DNA of 12,829 bases, from positions 1-12,829 of the forward strand of contig JAEOTW010000323.1 of NCBI GenBank assembly GCA_016839655.1, read 5' to 3'. Under the pieces are notes generated by a model. The model was not told the DNA's origin. It did no database searches and saw nothing but the letters and a program-made list of their open reading frames with translations. This document shows, piece by piece, positions 6,939-12,829 of this stretch. The stretch's first letter is position 1, and each line of letters opens with the position of its first letter. A program made the translations under genes and the position numbers. The stretch comes from Promethearchaeota archaeon. GTDB taxonomy: Archaea > Asgardarchaeota > Lokiarchaeia > Sigynarchaeales > SOKP01.

Positions 6939-8043
6939 GAAATTCCAGATGTTTTATTGCGACATTTTTGTCTAGTTTTTTCTCCATTCTATCTTTACGA
7001 ATCTTTTCTATTATATATTCAGGATAAAAAGTATGAACAACAATATCCGTCAATAAAAATACCCATAATGTTTCCTTACTATCTCTTATAACTTTAAGAA
7101 TTTGATTCTCTTCCATACCTTTTAAATAAGTTCCAATTTGGTCTAAACTTTCTCCAGGACCTTTTGGAATTTTGTTTATGGGATAAGGTCTTTCTCTAAA
7201 TAAAGTAATGTAATCATAATTGTCTGGATTCATTAATGTTCCAGCAATTTTTAAGTTATCCTCAAAATTAGGTTTGTAGTTTGAGAAAAATTTTGTAACC
7301 TCTTCAAGGTATTTTGAGGCAACTTCAGGTGTTGGTAAATTTTTCTTAGCATCTTCAACTAACTTAGATACTGGTGATCTAAAAATTGTAAAATCAGTGA
7401 GAAGAAATAAGGTTATATCAGTATCACCTTCCACCCAATCTTGCATTACCAATCCTGTCTTAATAAAAGGATCCAAGACATATTCTATATTTGGGATTAT
7501 TTTCTGTAATTTTTCTTCAATAATACCTTGTAATTCCCTTCTAGATAATGATCTTTCCTGTAAAGCCTCTAATATTGTTCTTGCTTTTTCGCTTGTATAG
7601 ATTTGTGCTAATCTTTGTTCTTTTGACAAATTTTTTAATCTATCTAAGAGAATTAATGTATTTCTCAAATATAGCTTTATTGTTTTTACAATCTCATAAC
7701 TTTGGGCTATATTAATACTCATTTGTCTTAAATATTTCACTAAATCTTGATTTATTTCCTGTAATACTGCTTCACCAAACATTTCAGGATCTTCTCCTAA
7801 CTCTAACATTAGGTTTATCATTACTGGCATATCAGATTCCAAACCAGTAAAAAAACTTGATACATTAGAGCGAGCTTTTTCTAATCTTACTAAAACATTT
7901 CCAGCTGCACCCGCACCTGTTATATGGGCATAAAAAATTCGCATCATATCATCTAAATCAATTGCGAGGTCTTCCGGATAACTAAGCTTTACAATTAAAC
8001 CTTGGTCTTCAGTCCATTCGGTTATAATAAAACCATGTGGCAT
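6916..8043 (-). CDS. Longin-like domain protein with two winged-helix-like domains
   Basis: A 375-aa soluble protein, third gene of the operon. The predicted order in residues 1-105 is strand (GFIITEW), strand (GLIVKLSYP), helix (LDDMMRIFYAHITG), three strands (NVLVRLEK, NVSSFFTG, PVMINLMLEL), then helix, which is the beta-beta-alpha-beta-beta-beta-alpha order of longin domains. This is a by-eye call and needs a profile search. A helical linker (106-147) leads to a winged-helix-like domain (about 150-222) ending FLLTDFTIFRSP, and a second (about 262-342) ending FLLTDIVVHTFYP; the shared FLLTD suggests an internal duplication. Longins elsewhere work in membrane trafficking and small-GTPase regulation; winged helices bind DNA or proteins, as in ESCRT-II. 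The ATG follows the previous stop directly (TAAATG), with GAGG (8055-8058) eleven nt upstream. Function unknown. Confidence 0.82.
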   Translation of the reverse strand: MPHGFIITEWTEDQGLIVKLSYPEDLAIDLDDMMRIFYAHITGAGAAGNVLVRLEKARSNVSSFFTGLESDMPVMINLMLELGEDPEMFGEAVLQEINQDLVKYLRQMSINIAQSYEIVKTIKLYLRNTLILLDRLKNLSKEQRLAQIYTSEKARTILEALQERSLSRRELQGIIEEKLQKIIPNIEYVLDPFIKTGLVMQDWVEGDTDITLFLLTDFTIFRSPVSKLVEDAKKNLPTPEVASKYLEEVTKFFSNYKPNFEDNLKIAGTLMNPDNYDYITLFRERPYPINKIPKGPGESLDQIGTYLKGMEENQILKVIRDSKETLWVFLLTDIVVHTFYPEYIIEKIRKDRMEKKLDKNVAIKHLEFLEAAYKK

Positions 8044-9702
8044 TTATTTTTCTTCCTCTTTTTTTGTAATTAAGTTTTCATTATACTGATTTTTTAATAA
8101 TTCTGAATTTAAAATAGTTTTTTGATCCTCAAAATGATTTTTAATAAGTTCCTCCCTTTGCCCTACTAAAATAGGTTTCATTCTTTTTGATTTTCTTACT
8201 TTTTTCTTTAATTTTCTTATTTTTCTTACAGTAGGAGGATATTTGAAATGAACTTGATACAGACCTATAACTACTACTACACCAATAATAGCTCCTGTTA
8301 ATGTATAAACTAACCAACTCAAATCTGGTCCGGGACTTACTGGTTCATCTGGTTCTACAATTATATAAGAAATTTCAAGCGATACGTCATCAATTGAAAC
8401 CGTCATATTTTGATCTAAGATAAAATCATCTGCAAGATACACTTGAAGTGAAATATTAACATCATCAGTAATTAAATTTGCCACATCAAAGCCACCAACT
8501 TTGGCATCTTGAAAGGATGTAGTGGCAGTACTTAATTTAATAGTTTCTGTGTGTTTATTATCATTAATTAGGATTCTTATTTCTGAGTTAGGAGATAATG
8601 ATGAATTCCATAAACTATCAATTTTATACTTGAAATTAAGAGTCGCATTTTGCACTAAAACAGGATATGTACTAATATTACTTATCTTCTCACAATCCTG
8701 ATTCCATGAGATTTTAGTAAATCTATCAATTTTTTTCTGGTAATCAAATGTGAGATTACAGGATTTATATAGCAATGAATAATATGTGTCTCTATCTGAT
8801 TGAGCATAATTATCCTCAACATCAATATCTATCCCTAGAAAGATAGTAAAGTTATAATTATCATAATCTAAGACTTTTTCTAAATAGTAAGTTAGTACAT
8901 CTTTAGGCAAAGGCACTAAATATGTATCATATACATGATTTTCGATTCCATCACTAGGGGTGTCATTACTTGCAGGAAGATCTCCAATTCCTAAATCACG
9001 AGGTAAAAAACTAGCTGCTAAATATCTATCCTCCTGTTCCATATCAGATAATTGTACATAGAAAGTTACGTGATCATATTCTGCAGCTGATGGACTCGCT
9101 CCAGTCATATTATCATTGGGGGTTTCAACATTTGTATTTGCGGTTGCATTGAATAATACTGATAAATCTACCGTTGAAATTGAATAATCACTCATATTAT
9201 GCGGCATTTCAATAATTCTTCTCCATAAGATACTAGGGCGATTACGTGTTTGATTACCCATGACACCGTATATATTTAGGGTGGAACTTTCCCAATATTC
9301 ATGTTTTGCTTCACATCCATCTTGGTTGATTTCATAGACATCAGGATAAATTGAGTCACCCGGTTTTTTTGTAGGCGTCCAATCTGAAGCTTTTGGTGTA
9401 CTAGAGATGTTTGAAAAAGTCCACTCTTCCCCAATTATTTTCCAATTTGCCTGTCCCCCATTGATACTTCCATCTACATCAGAATTATCACCTTCAGAAT
9501 CCATATACCAAAATGATTGGGATGTAAAATCAGAATTTTTCACCCATTGTCCTTCTCCTGGTATTCCAGCAGCAAGATCTGGTGGATTTACTGTTTTATC
9601 ATTTAGGGACATTGTTGTTATATTTATTGAAGTGTTACCAAAAATTAATGTGAAAACGTATATAAATAATAAAATGGAATAATTAATTTTCTTGTTATTC
9701 AT
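8044..9702 (-). CDS. Type I membrane receptor-like protein, paralogue B
   Basis: I do not recognise a named family. With the start chosen here it has 552 aa: a signal-type hydrophobic segment (about 8-22), a large beta-rich ectodomain with many N-glycosylation sequons (about 30-460), one TM helix (about 464-484), a polybasic juxtamembrane stretch (RKIRKLKKKVRKSKR, about 493-507) and a cytoplasmic tail to 552. The ectodomain starts with a GEGQWVKNSDF motif, as found at the front of jelly-roll or galactose-binding-like modules, and its membrane-proximal part (FDVANLI, SIDDVSLEISY) suggests a second beta sandwich; both folds are inference. Cys at 315 and 337 are shared with paralogue A and may form a disulfide. 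The frame could begin at an ATG at 9738, but the ATG at 9702 overlaps the upstream stop by a few nt and has a well-placed GGTGAT, so I prefer it. Confidence 0.82.
   Translation of the reverse strand: MNNKKINYSILLFIYVFTLIFGNTSINITTMSLNDKTVNPPDLAAGIPGEGQWVKNSDFTSQSFWYMDSEGDNSDVDGSINGGQANWKIIGEEWTFSNISSTPKASDWTPTKKPGDSIYPDVYEINQDGCEAKHEYWESSTLNIYGVMGNQTRNRPSILWRRIIEMPHNMSDYSISTVDLSVLFNATANTNVETPNDNMTGASPSAAEYDHVTFYVQLSDMEQEDRYLAASFLPRDLGIGDLPASNDTPSDGIENHVYDTYLVPLPKDVLTYYLEKVLDYDNYNFTIFLGIDIDVEDNYAQSDRDTYYSLLYKSCNLTFDYQKKIDRFTKISWNQDCEKISNISTYPVLVQNATLNFKYKIDSLWNSSLSPNSEIRILINDNKHTETIKLSTATTSFQDAKVGGFDVANLITDDVNISLQVYLADDFILDQNMTVSIDDVSLEISYIIVEPDEPVSPGPDLSWLVYTLTGAIIGVVVVIGLYQVHFKYPPTVRKIRKLKKKVRKSKRMKPILVGQREELIKNHFEDQKTILNSELLKNQYNENLITKKEEEK
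8669..8713 (-). repeat. 45-bp exact repeat in paralogue B
   Basis: Forty-five bases identical to 10383-10427, encoding the SWNQDCEKISNISTY segment of the ectodomain, with mismatches at both ends. Surrounding positions are also similar but not identical. Confidence 0.88.
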
Positions 9703-11416
9703 CGTTATCACCATCTTTCTGTAATTTGATATTTTCATTTATATGGTCTTTTTTAGAAATTGATTCACTAGTTTTGTCTTTTTCTATTTCTTGTACTTGT
9801 TTCGATGGCATTGGTTCAAAATCAAGTATTTCTAATTTTTCCTGAACCTTATTTCTAATAATTCCACTTCTTTTGTTTACAATTATAGACTTTAATTTCT
9901 TAGATTTTTTTACTTTTTTCTTTAGTTTTCTTATTTTTCTTACCATCGGTGGATATTTGAAGTGACCTTGATATAATCCGAAAACAATAACGATACCACC
10001 AATAACAGCAATTAATAAGTAAACAAGCCAACCCAATTCAGGCCCTGGGCTTATTGGTTCATCTGGTTCTACAATGATGTAAGATATATCAAGCGATACG
10101 TCATCTATTGATACTGTTATATTTTGATCTAAGATAAAATCATCTGCGAGATACACTTGAAGTGAAATATTAACATCATCTGTTATTAAGTTTTTCACAT
10201 CAAAGCCACCAATTTTTGCATCTTGAAAGGAAGTGGTGGCAGTACTTAATTCAACAGATTCTGTATGTTTATTATCATTAATTAGGATCCTTATTTCTGA
10301 ATTAGGAGATAATGAAGAATTCCATATATTATCAATTTTGTATTTAAAATTAAGAGTTGCATTTTGTACTAAAACAGGATAGGTACTAATATTACTTATC
10401 TTCTCACAATCCTGATTCCATGAGATTGTGGTAAATCTATCAATTTTCTTTTGATAGTCGAATGTAAAATTGCAGGTTTTAAAAAGTAGATAATACCATG
10501 TATCTAATTCCAAACCTGAATAATTATCTTCATTATAAATATCTATACCAAGTGTTATTCTAAAATTTTGATTGTCATGACTTAATACACGGTTAAGATA
10601 AAAAATTAGCTCATCTTCGTCATTTATTTTCATTAAGGTATCGTTTATTTTGCTTGCAATTGCCCTACCCCCCCTCTCAGTTCTATTCTCGTATCCTCTT
10701 CCTAAATCAATAGTCTGATTATATAATACTTCATACATTTCTATTTTGTTTAAGTCTGAAAGATAGACTGAAAAACGAGCGTGATCATATTCAGCAGCAT
10801 AACCATTTGTAGGTTCTCCTTCAATGGATTCGAAGGGTGTTTCAATATTTATATCTGCACTTGCATTAAATATCGCAGAAAGGTCTGCTGATGTAATATA
10901 ATAATCTTCCATACTTAAAGGCATTGTAACAATTCTATTCCAATGAACAATTGGATTGTTTCGACTTTGATTCCTTGGATAACCATATATATTAAGTCCT
11001 CCTGAACCTTCCCAATATTCATGAGTAGCATTTAGACCATATGGAGTGAATTCATAAACATCCGGAAGGATAGATATTGCTGATTCTTTCCCTGGTGTCC
11101 AGGCTGTAGCGTTTGGTATACCAGTTATGTTTGAAAAGAAGTTATGCTCTCCAATGATTATGAAATTTCCTTGTTCTCCACTGATAATTCCATCAACATC
11201 AGTATCATCTCCCTCAGATTCTAAATACCAATATGTTTGGGAACTAAAATCAGTATTTTTCACCCATTGTCCTTCTCCAGGTATTTCACCCGCAGTACGA
11301 ACTCCATTGACTTTACTAAAATTAATTATTATGTACAAATTAAATGGAAAATTTACAAAAATGATAGTTAAAATAAAAAAGCTGAGAAAAAGATGTTTTT
11401 TTTTTACTTCCATCAT
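9695..11416 (-). CDS. Type I membrane receptor-like protein, paralogue A
   Basis: First gene of the four-gene operon, 573 aa from the ATG at 11416 (a TTG at 11428 and an ATG at 11413 are alternatives). Layout: basic N-terminus and hydrophobic signal segment (about 9-32), ectodomain opening with GEGQWVKNTDF, many NxS/T sequons, one TM helix (about 463-483), polybasic juxtamembrane segment (RKIRKLKKKVKKSKK, about 493-507) and a longer, charged cytoplasmic tail of about 65 residues. Two Cys (about 315 and 337) are shared with paralogue B. The membrane-proximal ectodomain (about 320-460) is almost identical to B, while the membrane-distal half is clearly less similar, e.g. about 220-285. No catalytic motif is visible; sensing, adhesion or carbohydrate binding are all possible. 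A T10/A10 homopolymer lies in codons just after the start. The stop overlaps the next ATG. Confidence 0.82.
   Translation of the reverse strand: MMEVKKKHLFLSFFILTIIFVNFPFNLYIIINFSKVNGVRTAGEIPGEGQWVKNTDFSSQTYWYLESEGDDTDVDGIISGEQGNFIIIGEHNFFSNITGIPNATAWTPGKESAISILPDVYEFTPYGLNATHEYWEGSGGLNIYGYPRNQSRNNPIVHWNRIVTMPLSMEDYYITSADLSAIFNASADINIETPFESIEGEPTNGYAAEYDHARFSVYLSDLNKIEMYEVLYNQTIDLGRGYENRTERGGRAIASKINDTLMKINDEDELIFYLNRVLSHDNQNFRITLGIDIYNEDNYSGLELDTWYYLLFKTCNFTFDYQKKIDRFTTISWNQDCEKISNISTYPVLVQNATLNFKYKIDNIWNSSLSPNSEIRILINDNKHTESVELSTATTSFQDAKIGGFDVKNLITDDVNISLQVYLADDFILDQNITVSIDDVSLDISYIIVEPDEPISPGPELGWLVYLLIAVIGGIVIVFGLYQGHFKYPPMVRKIRKLKKKVKKSKKLKSIIVNKRSGIIRNKVQEKLEILDFEPMPSKQVQEIEKDKTSESISKKDHINENIKLQKDGDNDE
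9707..9712 (-). promoter_or_regulatory. Ribosome binding site GGTGAT deciding the start of paralogue B
   Basis: Minus-strand GGTGAT, complementary to the archaeal 16S rRNA 3' end, lies 4 nt before the ATG at 9702. It sits inside the last codons of the upstream gene, pointing to coupled translation. An in-frame ATG (9714) overlaps this site and another lies at 9738. Confidence 0.6.
10383..10427 (-). repeat. 45-bp exact repeat in paralogue A
   Basis: Partner of 8669-8713, a direct repeat about 1.7 kb away within the tandem paralogues. Confidence 0.88.
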
Positions 11417-11431
11417 TGTACTTGTCAATTG

Positions 11432-11452
11432 ATTAATATATATTTAATTTTA
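11432..11452 (-). promoter_or_regulatory. TATA promoter of the four-gene operon, probably leaderless
   Basis: Minus-strand ATTAAATATATATTAAT (11432-11448) preceded by a purine-rich BRE-like AAAATT. Its centre is about 24 nt upstream of the ATG pair at 11416/11413, so the RNA would begin at or next to the start codon. No ribosome binding site is seen before these ATGs, in agreement with a leaderless message. Confidence 0.6.
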
Positions 11453-11711
11453 GATTAAAAATTCATTGGTAAATATACTTGAAAATGTAAAAGTTATTTG
11501 TCGAATTTAGAATAATAATATAAATATAGTGTATAAAAATCTTCTTTTAATTGTTGATAATAATCTCAAAACTCATTTATATAAAATTCAGAAATATTCT
11601 AGTGATATATTAAAAGGATATTTGTTTTTAAATACCCAATTTTAATGTTTATCTTTGTTCTTTATCATAGGATATTTAGGTATTTAAATAATATTTTTAT
11701 AAAAATAAATG
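11453..11711. other. Intergenic stretch, no gene seen
   Basis: All six frames are broken by frequent stops. It is highly AT-rich with several TATA-like words (e.g. around 11576-11584) that cannot be told from background. GGATATTT occurs twice (near 11618 and 11669). I see no RNA gene or mobile-element end. Confidence 0.5.
11692..11707 (-). terminator. 16-bp AT-only palindrome just after the SDR stop
   Basis: TATTTTTATAAAAATA equals its own reverse complement and begins 5 nt beyond the TAA at 11712-11714. It offers a short T5 tract on the minus strand and could end the SDR transcript; being all A/T, it is weak as a hairpin. Confidence 0.35.
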
Positions 11712-12515
11712 TTAAAAAGGACTTTTTACAAAACCTCCATCAACTTGTATCATTGTACCGGTAATGTAACTTGCCTTTTCAGATGCTAAAAATACTACTA
11801 AATTTGCTAATTCCTCTGGTTTTCCTAATCTCCCCAGTGGTATTGGATCTATCCATGTTTTCTCAACTTCTTCATAAGATTTACCTGTATCTTGAACTGT
11901 CGTATTTATTAATTCTTTCATACGATCGGTTAAAGTTGGGCCAGGGCATACAACATTAACTAGAATATTATGATTACCATACACATTAGCAAGTGTTTTT
12001 GCAAAACCTACTATTCCCAATCTAGTTGTATTAGACAAAACAAGGTTATTTAAAGGTTGTTTAGCTGAAACTGAAGTGATGGCAATTATTCTTCCAAAAT
12101 TCTGTTTTTTCATAATAGGAATTATTAAATCTGTTATTCGTACAAAAGAAAGGAGATTTAAATCAATGGAATTCTTCCAATCATCTTTCGTAATTTTATC
12201 AATTGGTCCAGAAGGAGGCCCTCCAGCATTATGAACCAGAATATCAACCCTGCCAAATTCATTTATTGTTTTTTCTACAAGACTTTTAATTTGATCTTCA
12301 TACCTTAAATCTGCAACAACAGAAAAAACTTTATTATTTGAATTCTTTGAACTTATTCTCTCTATATTGTTTTTTGCTATTTCCAAATTTTCTTCTGAAC
12401 GACTGCATAATACAACATTAGCTCCTTCTTCATAAAAACCACTAGCACATGCTAATCCTAAACCTTTACTAGAAGCTAGTACCAACGCCACTTTACTTTC
12501 TAATCCTAAATTCAT
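11712..12515 (-). CDS. SDR-family protein, BKR-like subgroup with non-canonical active site
   Basis: A 267-aa Rossmann-fold protein of the short-chain dehydrogenase/reductase superfamily, cytosolic. Seen: an altered nucleotide-binding motif ASSKGLG (14-20) in place of TGxxxGxG, NAGG (96-99), Ser148 in the catalytic-Ser region, PGP (191-193), and the C-terminal GTMIQVDGG. The catalytic YxxxK site is replaced by SNTTR (161-165), i.e. Ser for Tyr and Arg for Lys. This agrees with a known beta-ketoacyl-ACP-reductase-like SDR subgroup whose members lack the full motif and tetrad. Oxidoreductase activity is therefore uncertain and the substrate is unknown. The gene follows a Cys-rich small ORF by 17 nt, so the two are probably co-transcribed; before the ATG there is only a weak GGTTAT. 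Confidence 0.9.
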   Translation of the reverse strand: MNLGLESKVALVLASSKGLGLACASGFYEEGANVVLCSRSEENLEIAKNNIERISSKNSNNKVFSVVADLRYEDQIKSLVEKTINEFGRVDILVHNAGGPPSGPIDKITKDDWKNSIDLNLLSFVRITDLIIPIMKKQNFGRIIAITSVSAKQPLNNLVLSNTTRLGIVGFAKTLANVYGNHNILVNVVCPGPTLTDRMKELINTTVQDTGKSYEEVEKTWIDPIPLGRLGKPEELANLVVFLASEKASYITGTMIQVDGGFVKSPF

Positions 12516-12532
12516 ATTTAATAACCAATTTT

Positions 12533-12703
12533 TTATTTTGTTTTTGAAATGAAATCTGCGAATCTATTACATTTTTGGAAAAACTCATTACACCTAGAGC
12601 AATTTTCAGCATTTAAACATTTTACGGAATATGGACAAATAATTCCATTTTTGTCTAATTTTATCATAACTCTATGTAATCGATTTTCTATTTCATTTCT
12701 CAT
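12533..12703 (-). CDS. Cys-rich small protein (56 aa) upstream of the SDR gene
   Basis: A complete short frame from ATG to TAA. The sequence has five Cys at residues 23, 29, 35, 38 and 45 (C-x5-C-x5-C-x2-C-x6-C) after a charged N-terminal helix. Such spacing suggests a zinc or Fe-S site or a treble-clef-like knuckle; I do not recognise the family. The gap to the SDR start is 17 nt, so both are probably on one mRNA and may act together. Support for its reality is the ordered Cys spacing, the ATG, and the fit in the gap; there is no clear ribosome binding site, but a TATA-like element about 28 nt upstream would make it nearly leaderless. Confidence 0.65.
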   Translation of the reverse strand: MRNEIENRLHRVMIKLDKNGIICPYSVKCLNAENCSRCNEFFQKCNRFADFISKTK

Positions 12704-12726
12704 ACTTTTTCATTAAAATTATTAGG

Positions 12727-12735
12727 TTTTTAATA
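12727..12735 (-). promoter_or_regulatory. Weak TATA-like element for the Cys-rich/SDR pair
   Basis: Minus-strand ATATTAAAA centred about 28 nt before the ATG at 12703. Placement fits an archaeal promoter with a very short leader, but the surrounding sequence is so AT-rich that chance is a real alternative. No other gene is seen from 12704 to the window end. Confidence 0.3.
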
Positions 12736-12829
12736 TCTTGCTTTTAAAATCTTGTGCTTTTATGTCATTATTCCTAAATTTCCTATGAAAGATTTTAAAA
12801 AGATAATTTTATAAATTCAAATAATTATA

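Noticed and set aside
7397..7600. Plus-strand open frame opposite the longin-like gene
   Set aside because: Antisense shadow of a well-supported gene; no start signals or domain.
9407..9682. Plus-strand open frame antisense to receptor paralogue B, similar to another at 11127-11432
   Set aside because: The two resemble each other only because the sense genes are paralogues; hydrophobic runs are the complement of the sense codons. No promoter or ribosome binding site supports them.
11600..11690. AAATACC / GGTATTT inverted arms in the intergenic stretch
   Set aside because: Seven-base arms about 45 nt apart in AT-rich DNA; too weak for an RNA structure or element end.
11771..11959. Plus-strand open frame opposite the SDR gene
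   Set aside because: Leucine-rich complement of SDR codons; the sense gene is clearly real.
1..12829. CRISPR array, tRNA/rRNA genes, insertion sequence or integrase
   Set aside because: No spaced short repeats, cloverleaf-like sequence, rRNA-like stretch, terminal inverted repeats or transposase/integrase-like protein was seen; the only sizeable repeats are within paralogous genes.

Overview
The window looks like chromosomal DNA from an AT-rich archaeon. Archaeal signs seen in the sequence are TATA-type promoters about 25 nt upstream of starts, a probably leaderless first gene in the main operon, GGTGAT/GAGG ribosome binding sites for internal genes, oligo-T terminators, and secreted proteins rich in N-glycosylation sequons. 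A predicted longin-like domain, a TrmB-like regulator with unusual additions, and the low GC together suggest an Asgard (Promethearchaeota) lineage such as a Lokiarchaeia relative. That placement is inference; there is no rRNA or other marker gene here.

Layout. Positions 1-4416 are on the + strand: the 3' part of a small multi-pass membrane protein cut by the window edge, then two tandem paralogous SBP_bac_5 (oligopeptide-type) ABC solute-binding proteins anchored by an N-terminal membrane helix, then an oligo-T terminator. A separate promoter with a perfect palindrome over its TATA box precedes a ~49-residue zinc-ribbon protein. Positions 4460-12703 are on the - strand and converge on the first block: a VOC/glyoxalase-like protein; a four-gene operon (11416 down to 4995); then, with its own upstream region, a Cys-rich 56-residue protein followed after 17 nt by an SDR-family protein. 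Gene-poor stretches are 4040-4266 (terminator and promoter), 4829-4994 (VOC promoter), 11417-11711 (operon promoter, otherwise nothing) and 12704-12829.

The four-gene operon is the most interesting part. In transcription order it encodes two paralogous type I membrane proteins (signal sequence, large glycosylated beta-rich ectodomain, one TM helix, strongly polybasic juxtamembrane segment and cytoplasmic tail), then a soluble protein with a longin-like N-terminus and two winged-helix-like domains sharing an FLLTD motif, then a soluble protein combining a TrmB-like winged helix, about 250 residues of helix, a PLD-like domain without an obvious HKD motif, a proline-rich linker and a helical C-terminus. 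The genes overlap or abut, so they are probably made together. A reasonable hypothesis is a membrane-receptor module coupled to cytoplasmic longin/winged-helix adaptors, for sensing, adhesion or membrane remodelling. No substrate or phenotype can be read from the sequence.

Both duplicated loci (binding proteins and receptor-like proteins) keep exact nucleotide runs of 41-46 bp in conserved parts while other parts have diverged, which fits fairly recent tandem duplication or ongoing gene conversion with diversification of the ligand-facing parts.
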